Assembly (NCBI GenBank): GCA_031772625.1 | Contig: CM062820.1 | Location: 1,076,075,369 to 1,076,139,368 of the forward strand | Origin: Pinus tabuliformis | Taxonomy: Eukaryota; Streptophyta; Pinopsida; Pinales; Pinaceae | DNA: 64,000 nucleotides | Direction: 5' to 3' | Shown: positions 46,898 through 57,203 of the stretch, in pieces | Numbering within the stretch: position 1 is the stretch's first letter | Layout: every line of letters begins with the position of its first letter | Translations under genes and position numbers: made by a program | The notes under the pieces: generated by a model | Told to the model about the DNA's origin: nothing | Databases searched by the model: none | What the model saw: the letters and a program-made list of their open reading frames with translations, nothing else

Positions 46898-47584
46898 AAC
46901 CTTCCTTGTTACTGGATTCCAAAGCTTATAACCCTTTAAACCATCCTTATACCCAATAAAGATGCACTTTTCAGATTTACTATCCAACTTTGTTCTTTTC
47001 TCCTTTGGAACATGTACATATGCATCACATCCAAATACCCTCAGATGTGAAAGAGAGGGTTTCTTACTAGTCCATACCTCTTGTGGAGTCTTATCCTCCA
47101 ACATTGATGAAGGTGATCTATTGACCAGGTAACATGTTGTCTCCACCGCCTCTGCCCAGAATTCTTGTCCTAACTCGGCACCACTGAGCATGCTTCTTTC
47201 TCTTTCCATCAACGTCTTGTTCATTCTTTCCACAACTCCATTTTTCTCAGGTGTGTATGGAGTAGTCTTCTACCGTGCTATACCACACTTCTTACAGAAT
47301 TCTTCAAGTTCCTTGCTGCAAAACTCTCCACCGTTATATGTCCTCAACACCTTTATCTTCTTCTCTGTCTGATTTTTCACCAGAGCCTTAAATTCTTTAA
47401 ACCTGTCAAAGATTTTAGATTTCTTCTTAAGGAAATCTATCCATGTATTCCTTGAGAAGTCATCTATAAATGATACATAGTACACAGACTTACCCAGTGA
47501 TGGAACCTTCATAGGTCCAAACACATCATTGTGCACAAGCTCTAATATTTGTTTCGCCCTCTTACCACCAGAGGGGAAACTCAT
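46502..47584 (-). pseudogene. Copia integrase and start of RT
   Basis: The integrase core carries LVHNDVFGPM (the position of the first catalytic Asp), FIDDFSRNTWI, LRTYNGGEF (usually DNGGEF, here Tyr replaces the catalytic Asp) and GVVERMNKTLMERERSML (catalytic Glu). A stop near 47,270 splits the frame. After integrase comes the usual linker (CIFIGYKDGLKGYKLWNP) and an acidic Glu-rich stretch before the RT start. The reading then runs into the chromovirus LTR at 46,501. It would have integrated the copia cDNA. Confidence 0.9.
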
Positions 47585-47677
47585 CTAATTCTGCTTCCCA
47601 TATACACAATTTTCACAAAAACCAAAATATAGAGAGCTATTACTCATACCTTCTACCATACCTTCACCATAAAGTAT

Positions 47678-48319
47678 TCAAAGACCCTTCTCTCCGATAT
47701 GTCCAAGTCCTTGATGCCACAGCATGGTCTTCTCTCCAAAGACCACTAGATTTTCTGCTCCACCTTCAGGAACCACAGAACTGTTGCACCCATCAACAAC
47801 AGTGCTACCTTGCAGCTTGTACAGAGTTCCAATTCGAACTCCCCGCATCAATATCAGTGCTCCCTGAACCATCTTGCAGGTATCCTTCTCGAACACTGTT
47901 TTTACACCTGCATCATCCAGCTTTCTTACAGAAATCAGATTTCTGGCTAATGCAGGAATATGAAGAACACCCGGAAGTGTTCTAACCCTTCCACCTTGCA
48001 ACTTCAACTTTACTTTTCCACAACCAACGATTCTAGCCTTCCTATCATCCCCCAAGAAGACATCACCACCATCATATTTCTCATACTCACAGAACCAATC
48101 TCTATGGGGAGTGAAGTGAAAGGATGCACCTGAGTCAATCAACCATGCTTCATGATCTACATGTGTACTTGAAGAAGAAAAATACACATCCCCACCTTCA
48201 TCTGAGGTGGTTTTCACCTCTGCAGAAGGAGCATCATTAAATCCCTTCCCTTTGTCAGGAGCTTTATATTTACAGTCCCTTTTGTAGTGCCCTTCCTTTC
48301 CGCATTTCCAGCAAACCAC
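47678..48319 (-). pseudogene. Copia zinc knuckle, protease and pre-integrase region
   Basis: The 213-codon frame opens MVCWKCGKEGHYKRDC, a CX2CX4HX4C zinc knuckle at residues 3-16. The protease active site WLIDSGASFHFTPHRDWF is at about 59-76, followed by GGDVFLGDD, LPGVLHIPALARNLISVRKLDDAG (protease C-terminus) and the pre-integrase text ILMRGVRIGTLYKLQG...WHQGLGHIGEKGL. The frame is unbroken here. A Gly/Asp pattern at DSGAS is that of a retroelement aspartic protease, which cuts the polyprotein. Confidence 0.9.
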
Positions 48320-48329
48320 CTTTACAGGT

Positions 48330-49020
48330 TTTCCTGGAGATTTAGATCTCCCTCTAGATTTAGATCTCCCACTCGTGACTTATTTTTGTTTCTATTCTGG
48401 GACCGTCCTTGTAAAGACAAGGCATCACCATTCTGGATCTCCATATTTTTTCTCCTCATCTCCTCCATCAACAAGAATGAGACTATTTCATCAAACTACA
48501 AGGCAGTTGCATTGCTACATATTGCAATAACCAGACTATCCCATGAATCTGGTAGAGAACACAACAAACTGATGCACTTACCTTCATCTTAAATTTTAAT
48601 ATCAACAAATAATAACTAACTTACCACAATATTAAATGTGTTCAGATGCTCTGTCACCGAGTCTCCATCTTTCATCCTCAGGTTATACATATTTTTCCGT
48701 AGGAACAGTTTATTCACCAAAGACTTAGATTGGTACAAAGTCCCTAACTTGTCCCACAAAGCCTTCGTCATAGCTTCCCCTAATACCTTCAGCAATACTG
48801 AATCTGATACACACAATCATATTGTGTTATTTTCCTTCCAATTCAACTTCTTCCATTCTTCATCGGACACTCTTATTGGTTTAGTACCCGGATCTACCAC
48901 GATCCACTGATCTTTATCCACCAATAGATCCTCCATCTTGAGTTTCCACAACTCAAAACTCTAACCATTAAATTTCTCGATCTCTATCTTTCCACTGCTC
49001 ACCATCTTCTTTCACCACCA
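48330..49020 (-). pseudogene. Copia gag (UBN2-type), broken
   Basis: The patch 48,816-48,616 (VLGEAMTKALWDKLGTLYQSKSLVNKLFLRKNMYNLRMKDGDSV) fits the UBN2 gag domain of plant copia. The N-terminal part lies in another frame near 48,990-48,830. Several stops separate the patches. Gag would have formed the particle around the RNA. Confidence 0.8.
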
Positions 49021-49110
49021 GAATCGATCTCACAAATCTCCCACTAAACAGGGTCTACTACAAGCCCGAGCGAAACCCCTCAGCAATAAAGGCGTCCCCT
49101 TGAAGCCAAA

Positions 49111-49127
49111 AGAAACTCTGATACCAA
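49111..49127 (-). promoter_or_regulatory. Primer-binding site of the Tork-like copia
   Basis: On the minus strand TTGGTATCAGAGTTTCT adjoins the 5' LTR edge (49,129). It matches the initiator tRNA-Met site except for the last bases. Confidence 0.85.
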
Positions 49128-49128
49128 A

Positions 49129-49631
49129 TGTAGGTTTTAACCCCATACAGAAATTACCTACATAAGAATTCTAAAACAAAGAAAATAAACAATGTGAGAG
49201 CATAACACATGGAACACATACACACAGACATTTTCCCTTGGATCCCAAAACTGGGACTACCAACTTGATTTTTCATTATGTTCCTTTCAATGTTACAATA
49301 CATATTTATACATGCCGAAGCATCCAATACCATGGATCGAAAACCATCGCGTCCAAAACCATGGACTGAAAACCATCACATCCAAAACCATGTGTGAAAA
49401 ATCATGCACAAAACCATAGGTAGGTCCGCCCAACCTAATATAGGGTCCAAAAACAAAATTTTCCAGGGCGCTATCCCAGACCCCATAGAGTGGGGTTACT
49501 TGCACCCCTCAAACCCCCTGTAACCCTCCCTCGCTACGCAATCAGCACAACAAAGGGGGGACCCTGCCCCCTTCTAACCCCCCGGTTAACTACGTGGGCT
49601 AGTCGTGGAAAGAATATAACACAACCCAACA
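49129..49631 (-). repeat. 5' LTR of the Tork-like copia
   Basis: 503 bp, TG...CA bounded, followed by TAAAG. The minus strand carries GTATAAATATG near 49,300-49,312, a plausible TATA box. Confidence 0.92.
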
Positions 49632-49636
49632 TAAAG

Positions 49637-50683
49637 GAAAGGTTTGTCGAATATCCAATGGAGTAGTCCATAAGCATGAGATAGCATTCATAACATTCAC
49701 AACACATTCTCACAATATGAGTGCCAAAATAATCGAAATAGTTTAACTACTTTAAAACAGAGCAAACATGAATTACAAACATTCACATAATAGTCTTACA
49801 AATATCCATAATCTATGCATGAAGAATGTGCTGGCCCAGAGGAGCATTGGAGCCACTCCTTGCTCCTCAAAAGAACTATCTTATCTCTCTAATGCTTTGT
49901 GGGAGGAGCTGAGGTGAAAACACCTTTTTCTCATACAATGAGAGGGTATATATAACTAAGGGGTGATGCTTTCCCCTTGTGACTTTTTTAATACCCTCAT
50001 GGCTATTCAACTTCCTATGAATTTTCAAATTACATGACTCTTCATATTCATGTGTGTCCATTGGACTTCCACTTTACAATACATTTGATTTACAATATAC
50101 ATGACCCACAATAATGATGTGGCATATGAAAACCCATGACATGACTTGACATGACACTATTGACATGGACTGGCATGATGATGTGGCAATGTCAAGTTGT
50201 TGTTTTTGTTGAGTGCTAGATGTGTTCTTGGATATTTTTTCTCTTCTCCTCTACATAGCTTAGGAATGCGGGGCCTTCAATCATCTTCAGTGTTTGACAC
50301 TGGTTACACACTTTTGTTCTCTTGCTTGCTCTTGGTAGGTCCGCTCATCTATTCAACTACAAGTGAGTCTTTAGGCATGATTACCTCCTTATCATTCTTC
50401 ATCATCTTGCCTTGACTTGACAGTGTACTTGTTCCTGCAATTCACTCATTACGGGACGACATCAATATGAAAACTCCCTAGTCTAAGATGATGCATTATT
50501 ATCCATGAACTGAGCCTGGGACAAATGACAGGTTGGGAGAGAGGGGCCAATAACTGTGCATTGCGCAGTTCCGGGTGACAGGGCGAGAGCTTGATCACTA
50601 AGATTGCGCAGAGCACAGCTCAGGCTTGACAGAGGAACTTTTCAGCATAGTCCCCACTGGGGAGAGAAATTGCGTAGTGACCA
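49637..50683 (-). mobile_element. LTR family 1 (copy 2), middle piece
   Basis: It continues the sequence cut at 38,192. The stretch 49,830-50,200 matches copy 1 at 1,575-1,950, including gagggtatatataac, ggacttccactttaca and the catgac repeats. The palindromic motif is at 50,552-50,570. It is cut at 50,683 by the next insertion and resumes at 54,786. Confidence 0.55.
50679..50683. other. Target-site duplication of the 4.1-kb LTR element, left copy
   Basis: GACCA before the LTR pairs with GGCCA at 54,786-54,790, one transition apart. Confidence 0.6.
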
Positions 50684-50994
50684 TGTAACGACCAAAAGTC
50701 ATATACGCAACTAAAATATTAAAATACTTCGTAGACAAAGACATCCATAATAGGATTGTAATTTTAAATTTTATATTGTATAAAAGAATGAATATAGGAT
50801 GAGTACAAATGAGAATGAGTGTCCTGTATATATAGCCAGGTAAGTACCCTTTCACAAATAGGCATGTCTCTAGGATATGCCTTTTCAATATTAACTAACT
50901 AACCATTAGTTAAATTACTTATTATTTATTATTATATTTATATTATTATGGTTGTTATTTATTATCTATTTTTACATAATATGTGTTCATAACA
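50684..50994 (-). repeat. 3' LTR of the 4.1-kb element
   Basis: TGTAAC...TTCATAACA, followed on the interior side by the polypurine tract (50,997-51,012, read on the minus strand). Confidence 0.85.
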
Positions 50995-50999
50995 TTACC

Positions 51000-51262
51000 T
51001 TCCCCTTCAAAAGGCTTTGTCCTCAAAGCTTGTTGATGAAATGGCTTGATCTCTTTTCTGCTACGAATATCTTCTGCTTGACCTATTTTTCTACTATGAA
51101 CGCCTTCCCATCTCGGATCAATCATCTTTGTTGATACAAGTTGATATGATCCTTAGAGTGATATATAAAATTGTCGTATTGAGAATGGATCAGGCCATCC
51201 TAGATTAACCTTTTGTGGAATCTTCTTATCACTGGAACTTTGTAACGAATTGTTATCAGTAA
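51000..51262 (-). pseudogene. Short coding-like tail before the 3' LTR
   Basis: On the minus strand a frame reads NLGWPDPFSIRQFYISL, is interrupted by one stop, and continues as MIDPRWEGVHSRKIGQAEDI to ALRTKPFEGEGN at the polypurine tract. A Glu/Gly tail encoded by the tract is common at the end of LTR-element polyproteins. I recognise no domain. It may be the C-terminal end of the protein whose N-terminus is in the duplicated units. Confidence 0.35.
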
Positions 51263-52415
51263 ACTGAATTGAGCTCACTTTAGTTTTCTTCGTAACATAA
51301 GTTTGTTTTTTATATTCTTAGTGATACATTTTTGTAGATTGATTAAGGTGTCTACACTTGTGATTCAAATGTATATAAGGAGTTTTACTTGTTTGGACTT
51401 CCTTTAACGTTTTTATGACAGTTTCCCGATTTCCTTCAGGAAGTGTTGTTGTTGAATTGATTACTGAATCCTCATTTGGAGTGTTCGTCATTTGAAAGGC
51501 AGACTATGAGTACGTCTTTACATCAGTAGGATTTTGATTTCCCTGAACTGTGATATTAGTGAGATTGATGTTTTCTTCTTTTCCCCAACTTGGACTACTA
51601 CATCCAGCAATGTTTATGCTTCTTTTGCAACAATTTCTTTGAATATATTATTTAACGATTTCTTATCAGTCTTAAGTTTTTAATCTGGTTAAGCAAATTT
51701 TGGTTATGTTTTTTTAGACAAAAAAGTTATTCTTTTTCTGAATCGCTGATATTGTCGTTATTATCCTTCTCTTGATCTTTTAATTTTTTAATGTTTTCTA
51801 ATAATCTTTTGTTAAGTTCTTTTAAACATAAATTCTCCTCTTGTTTCTTTGATAGACTTTCTTACAATTTTTTGTCAAAATTTTATTTTCTTGTTCTATC
51901 TTGTGCTTCTTAGTTTTACACTTTTTGACTTGTGCAAGAAGTTTCTCATTGTGGTTCCTTAGATGCAAAATTTCTTCATTATATTCTGTTGATTTTGCAT
52001 GAAACCACTCTACAAAATCTTTATATTTCTTCTCTGAGGCTTGGTTTTTTTGTTGAATTTTTATGATTTCTTCTTTTAATTCTTTAATTTGTGTTTTGGT
52101 GCTATATTGATATTCTTCTAGAGTAAATAATCTTCGACATTTGGGACAAGGTATTGTGAAATTTTTATAAATCGATAAATATTGATCTTCTGCTCCACAA
52201 AGAGGACATCTGATCCCAAATATAGAGTTATGTATGGATTCCTTAATTTCTCTGTTCATCTTCAAATTAGACTTCTTTCTTTAGTGATGAACTTTCTTTT
52301 GTGTCGTTCGCCAAGCTTAGGGTTTAAAATGTAACCCCTTCTTAACTTATTATAATAAATATTATTATCCTCTTTTCCTTTTACTTTTATTTTCCTCAAT
52401 TAAATATTTTTTCCC
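51263..52415. repeat. About 1.15-kb tandem unit A inside the 4.1-kb element
   Basis: Begins ACTGAATTGAGCTCACTTTA. Its counterpart starts at 52,416, giving a period of 1,153. The first 110 bases differ at roughly 14 positions. Each unit contains the end of one reading frame, the coiled-coil region, the zinc ribbon and a 5' untranslated stretch. Confidence 0.9.
51822..52265 (-). CDS. Zinc-ribbon / coiled-coil protein of the non-autonomous LTR element
   Basis: The 147-codon frame begins MKMNREIKESIHNS. Two Cys pairs, CPLCG (residues 20-24) and CPKCR (40-44), spaced by 16 residues, form a likely zinc ribbon. From about residue 55 to 140 the sequence is Lys/Glu/Gln-rich with heptad-like Leu and Ile positions, a probable coiled coil, ending basic (KNCKKVYQRNKRRIYV). 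After the stop, related text goes on in another frame (ENLCLKELNKRLLENIKKLKDQEKDN), so the present stop may be a frameshift. I do not recognise the family. It could be a divergent gag-like nucleic-acid-binding protein or a captured host segment. It is the best-preserved copy of the duplicated pair. Confidence 0.5.
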   Translation of the reverse strand: MKMNREIKESIHNSIFGIRCPLCGAEDQYLSIYKNFTIPCPKCRRLFTLEEYQYSTKTQIKELKEEIIKIQQKNQASEKKYKDFVEWFHAKSTEYNEEILHLRNHNEKLLAQVKKCKTKKHKIEQENKILTKNCKKVYQRNKRRIYV

Positions 52416-52624
52416 ACTGAATTGAGCTCACTTTAGTATTCTTTGTAACATAGGTTTGTTGTTTATGTTCTCAGTGATATAGATTTCTAGATTGATTAAG
52501 GTGTCTACTCTTGTGATTCGGATGTAGATAAGGATTTTTTCTTGTTTTAACTTCCTTTAATGTTTTTATGACAGTTTCCTAATTTCCTTCAGGAATTGTT
52601 GTTGTTGAATTGATTACCGAATCC

Positions 52625-52876
52625 TCATTTGGAGTGTTTGTCATTTGAACGACAACCTCTTAGTCCGTCTTTACTTCGGTAGGATTTGGATTTGCCTGAT
52701 TGTGAGATTAGTGGGATCGATGTTTGCTTCTTCTTCCCCAAGACTACTACATCTAGCGATTTTGATACTTCTTTTGCGACAATTTCTTTGAATCTATTCT
52801 TCAAATATTTCTTATCAGTATTAAGTTTTTTAATCTGGTTAAGCATATTTTGGTTATGTTTTTTTAGACGTAACAA
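52625..52876 (-). pseudogene. Coiled-coil C-terminal part in unit B
   Basis: The 83-codon frame LRLKKHNQNMLNQIKKLNTDKKYLKNRFKEIVAKEVSKSLD is a clear coiled coil with a basic tail. Unit A has the same text broken by stops (51,480-51,720). So unit A keeps the N-terminal half and unit B keeps the C-terminal half of what seems to be the same protein. Confidence 0.45.
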
Positions 52877-52949
52877 TTCTTATTTTTCTGAATCGTTGAT
52901 ATTATCGCTATTATCCTTCTCTTGATATTTTAATTTTTTAATTTGTTCT

Positions 52950-53410
52950 AATAAAAAAAATGAAGGTATTTTAAACATAAATTCTCCTCTTCTTTCTTTG
53001 ATAGACTTTCTTTGAATTTTTTTTCAAAACGTTATTTTTCTTGTTCTAACTTGTGCTTCTTAGTTTTACACTTTTTGACTTGTGCAAGAAGTTTCTCATT
53101 GTGGCTCCTTAGATGAAAAAATTATTCGTTTCATTCTGTTGATTTTGCATGAAACCACTATGCATGATCTTTATATTTATTCTCTAAGACTTGGTTTTTT
53201 TGTTGAAGTTTTGTGATTTCTTCTTTTAATTCTTTAATTTGCGTCTGCGTGCTATATTGATATTCTTTTAGAGTAAATCTTCGATATTTGGGACAAGGTA
53301 TTATGCGATTTTTATAAATCGATAAATACTAATCTTCTGCTCCACAAAATGGACATCTGATCAAAAATGTAGATTTATGTATGGATTCATATGTTCATCT
53401 TCAAATTAGA
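52950..53410 (-). pseudogene. Decayed zinc-ribbon / coiled-coil frame in unit B
   Basis: On the minus strand CPFCGAED is kept, but the second pair reads CPKY, losing one metal ligand. Stops and a lost start region disrupt the rest. The order matches unit A. Confidence 0.5.
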
Positions 53411-53568
53411 CTTCTTTCTTCAATGATGAATTTTCTTTTGTGTTTGTAGTCAAGCTTAGGGTTTAAAAGGTAACCTCTTCCTAACTTCTTATAATAGATA
53501 TTATTATCCTCTTTTCCTTTCACTTTTATTTTCCTCAATTATATATATATATATATATATTTCCCACT

Positions 53569-54450
53569 TTAAAAAAAGTTAACACAGCTTCACTATTTAA
53601 ATAAACTGCACCTTATATTTATTATAATGCTTTTAAAAAGTACTCTTCCTTTGTTATAACTTGTTATCCTTATGTCTCTTTATAGTTCTAGATTTAACCC
53701 TTTATAAACTTTAATATATGGATCTTTCAAGTAACCTTTTATAATAATACTCGCTTTGTACTTATATATATTTTCAATAATTTTATGACTTGAACTTTTC
53801 TTTAAAATACCCCTTTATAATATAATAGGTCGCTTTATATATCTTTTATTTATAATCTTTTTTTCTCCACGTAAAAAGTAAAACTTACCATTCACATAAA
53901 GAGATTTTGTATTCCTTTTGTTTTTCTTTTACCTTGAAAATACCATGGGCAATTACCATGGGTTGCTAAAACCACGAGCTTGTAAACCACTTAATGAAGA
54001 ATCAAGATAATATTATCTACTCTTCCTTCTCTTACGTATAGTTTTAAAGATATTTGGAAAGATTCCCTTTTAACTTTATCATGCACTTTTTATCAATAAT
54101 GTAGAACCTTTTTATATATATGAATGTTCTCCTTCAAAATTTACATTGGACTATATATATCTTTTTTTTAATAGTATATTTTTATATGATTTTTTTCTTT
54201 AAATTTATTTATTTTTATTTTTTTTAAATCTTTATATGTAATTTTTTTTCTTCTGTTTTTTTTCTTTGACTATCTTCTTTTTTTCTTTGTTTTTATATAT
54301 ATATTTTTTTTTTCTTTTTTTAATGGCCAAAGGCTTGACGGCGAATCTGGTGGAATGGAGAATCTCCAAGACTGTCGAAATGCCTAAATCACGATGACAA
54401 CAAGGTTGACGATAGGCTGATGGCTAAAAGCTTGGTGATCAGTCAAACGT
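53569..54450. other. AT-rich leader of the 4.1-kb element
   Basis: Long T-rich runs (54,150-54,320) and no coding frame. Near 54,320-54,450 are a few normal-complexity words next to the primer-binding site. Confidence 0.5.
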
Positions 54451-54463
54451 GGCTTTGATACCA
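54451..54463 (-). promoter_or_regulatory. Primer-binding site of the 4.1-kb element
   Basis: TGGTATCAAAGCC on the minus strand, one base from the LTR edge; identical to the site in the TRIM-like element at 4270. Confidence 0.8.
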
Positions 54464-54464
54464 A

Positions 54465-54785
54465 TGTAACAACTAAAATTCATATACGCAGCAAGAATAT
54501 TAAAATACTTCGTAGACAAAGACATCCATCGTAGGATTGTAATTGTAAATTGTATATTGTATAAAAGAATGAATATAGGATGACTAAAAATGAGAATGAG
54601 GTTCTTGTATATATACCCAGGTAAGTACCCTTTCACGAACAGGCATGTCTCTAGGACATGCATTTTCATTATTAATTAACTAACCATTAGTTAATTTACT
54701 TATTATTTATTATTATAGTTATATTATTATAGCTATTATCTATTATCTATTTTTATCTACTTTTACATCATTTATGTTCATAATA
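54465..54785 (-). repeat. 5' LTR of the 4.1-kb element
   Basis: Matches the LTR at 50,684 along its length. The outer end reads TTCATAATA rather than TTCATAACA. Confidence 0.85.
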
Positions 54786-55330
54786 GGCCACTGGGAGTCA
54801 ATATTTCATAGTTCAAGCCAGTAGCGGTTGATGTGGGATGAGTCCTTGAGAGGTAAGCTTTGCACAATTTTCAGAGGCAAGGGGAACTGAGTAACAGAGA
54901 TATTTAGAGGGAAAATTTGTGTAATTCTTGAGGTCAGTGAGTGCCGGTTGAGAGAAGGGCACTAGAGGACACATCTGCGCAATTTTGGAGGCTAAAGGAG
55001 GTTGGGCTCTCTATGCATTGTGGGGTTCCAGTATGAAAGGGAAAATATTGAAGACTCAAAGTGTGAAGTGCATAGTTCAAGGCAGGCTTGGAGGTCCAAC
55101 TGCATAATTCTGGGGGTCAAGGAAGGTTGTTAGGCTTTGGAATTATGCAGTACAACTGCCCTAGAGGACAATAACTGTGCACTACGCAGTTTTAGGAAGC
55201 AAGGGAACATCAAAGAGGGTTGAGACTATGCAATGCGTAGCTCAGTCGGGGCTCGGTGAAGCTGATTTTCCCAATCAGGGAGATTTTCTAAAAATGGCTA
55301 AGTATGGGAGGAAGATAGACTCATGATGAA
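54786..55330. repeat. LTR family 1 (copy 2), right piece with palindromic motifs
   Basis: Continues the sequence cut at 50,683. It holds several imperfect palindromes: 55,173-55,191 (AACTGTGCACTACGCAGTT), 55,224-55,242, and weaker ones near 54,975, 55,010 and 55,145. The right boundary is not clear. Confidence 0.45.
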
Positions 55331-55850
55331 CTTTAACTTGTGATCATGCACTTAACATACTTCGATGACATGAAAACATAGACCACCAGATAAACCAACA
55401 AAGCATTACCCTATGTGTGACTATCTCATGACAAGAAGCGACAAGTGTGATACTTGAGATAGACTTTTCGATGACCGTGACGACACTTGTGCAACAATGC
55501 TCAAGACTTTGTGTATGAGTGTGACAAGTGTTTACATGGCTAGGAAAATTTGTATACACAAATACCAACATTCGAAATTGTTTATTTATCTATTTTTGAA
55601 ATTTGTTGGTAAAGTTTAGACTATCAATTGCTAGGTGTCATAGCCTAAAGGTTTGCTTGTCCAAGGATCCAATTAATTCTTGAAGTTTTGTGGCAAGAAC
55701 AAAGTATGGATGTTTGGGATACGTTCTGAATATAAATTCTGGGCCAGATCATATGGAAATTGTTTTCATGGTAGAGTTCTCAGAAGTAACTTTCCAACGG
55801 TGTTTCTGGTGTTTCAAATCGGCTGCCGAATTAAAAGGTAGATCAATATG
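55331..55850. other. Stretch without recognised features
   Basis: Normal-complexity sequence with only short frames (for example 55,344-55,571 minus). No family is recognised. Confidence 0.4.
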
Positions 55851-55891
55851 AAGTATACTTTTTCTTCTTCTTTTTTTACGAAAAGTTTTTC

Positions 55892-57203
55892 GGCGTAAAT
55901 CACATGATAATACATTTGTCGATGTGTTTCGAACCAGCGAGTGTGGTTCATCGTCAAGACAAGTTGAAGAATCAGATCATGGCCACATATTAAATAGGGA
56001 GAGCAGACCTTCCAACAGCTAGGTTTGACTGAAAAACGACTATATTAGACTGGACTGGACAAACGGCTATATTTGACTATTTAATTAAAATAATGTTATT
56101 ATGTTAAAAAGAATCTTATTTTAATTTTTATTTTAAGTAAAAAGTTAACCAATTATGAGTCAAAAATCTAGGGAATATGATAAACTTGTTAACTTATATT
56201 ATTAGTAATTGAATAATATTAATATTATATTATAGAATTATTCTTATTATTAATGGCAAGGGTAACTATTTAATATAAATTAATTAGTAAAACACTAATA
56301 GATTAGTCTGTAAGGATTTAATATTAACTAGAATAATATTGATTATTAATATATTATTAGTTATATTATTATTCCAATATTAATCGATCTAGGGATATTA
56401 GTAAATGTAAGAATTAATATAATAATGTTATAATGTTATAATAATAGTATTATAATTAAGGGTTTGGTTAACTAATTAATAAAAATCTTATACTAGATAA
56501 TTTAATTCCTTTAGACAGTTAGGATTTAATATTAACTAGAATAATATTGATTATTAATATAATAATTATTAGTTATATTATTATTCCAATATTAATAGAT
56601 CTAGGGATATTAGTAAATGTAAGGATTTAGAATAAAGTAATATTAATTAATAAAATAGTGTTATTATATTATAATAATGTTATAATAATAGTGTTATTAT
56701 TAATAGTTTGGTTAACTAATTGATAAAATATCTTAAACTAGATAATTTAAATCCTTTAGACAATCAGGAAAAGGATCATATCTTGAATATAAGGACCAAA
56801 AGTTGAGGGAGATTAAAAAACAAAGAATTAAGGATAAAGAAAGCAGGTTAAAGGATCATAAGGGGAAAATTATAGAATTCTAGAACAGGTCATTAATAGA
56901 GGGAGGGGAAGAAACTACTAGGAAGAGAAGGCAGGGATCCAGCAACTGCTGATCTTCCAACCATCATCTCTATTGAGATTGCTTGGCCTTTTTTCGATCT
57001 CAAGGGCTTCCCTAAATTTACGGTGATGGAACTGCACAATCTTAGCAATAACCCAGGTCTCCTCAATACAAGCATGATGTTTGGTCTTCTCCGTATGCTC
57101 CTCTAGTGCGGAAGACTTGGTTCTACCATGTTTTAGGCCAACTGCGTGCTCATTAATTCTTTGATTAATAGAGCGTCCAGTCTCACTAATGTAGGGGATC
57201 CCA
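55892..57203. repeat. Left inverted arm of the Penelope-like element
   Basis: The arm is inverted relative to 59,701-61,017. The outer ends GGCGTAAATCAC / GTGATTTACGCC-type and the inner ends GTAGGGGATCCCA / TGGGATCCCCTAC match. It contains the 3' half of the endonuclease frame and about 1 kb of very AT-rich 3' sequence, which itself has a tandem duplication of roughly 200 bp (56,310-56,470 and 56,520-56,640). It is the genuine 3' end of the element body. Confidence 0.9.

Larger units (their letters stand above)
38193..49631 (-). mobile_element. Tork/Tnt1-like Ty1/copia element carrying a nested chromovirus
   Basis: LTRs are 38,193-38,698 (3' LTR) and 49,129-49,631 (5' LTR), both TGTAGG...CCAACA on the plus strand, with an exact TAAAG duplication. 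On the minus strand the body runs gag (49,020-48,330), protease and pre-integrase (48,319-47,678), integrase (47,584-46,900), then RT (46,900-46,502 and 40,574-39,312) and RNase H (39,305-38,720). A Ty3/gypsy element occupies 40,575-46,501. Features such as VKLTSIRLLLSVASAFDFEVEQMDVKTKFLHGDLEEEIYMKQP are those of the Tork lineage. Scattered stops in all domains show it is inactive. Confidence 0.92.
52416..53568. repeat. About 1.15-kb tandem unit B inside the 4.1-kb element
   Basis: Second unit, starting ACTGAATTGAGCTC at 52,416 and ending in an (AT)n run and TTCCCACTTT near 53,566. Unit A ends in the corresponding TTTTTTCCCACTG. Confidence 0.9.
50684..54785 (-). mobile_element. Non-autonomous 4.1-kb LTR element with duplicated zinc-ribbon ORF
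   Basis: LTRs are 50,684-50,994 (311 bp) and 54,465-54,785 (321 bp), both starting TGTAAC and about 10 percent different over their first 200 bases. The primer-binding site TGGTATCAAAGCC (minus strand, 54,451-54,463) adjoins the 5' LTR, and the polypurine tract GAAGGGGAAGGT adjoins the 3' LTR. The interior holds no gag, protease, integrase or RT that I recognise. Instead it has two tandem units of about 1,150 bp, each with a zinc-ribbon/coiled-coil frame. A TATA-like CTATATATAC (minus) is in each LTR. Confidence 0.88.
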
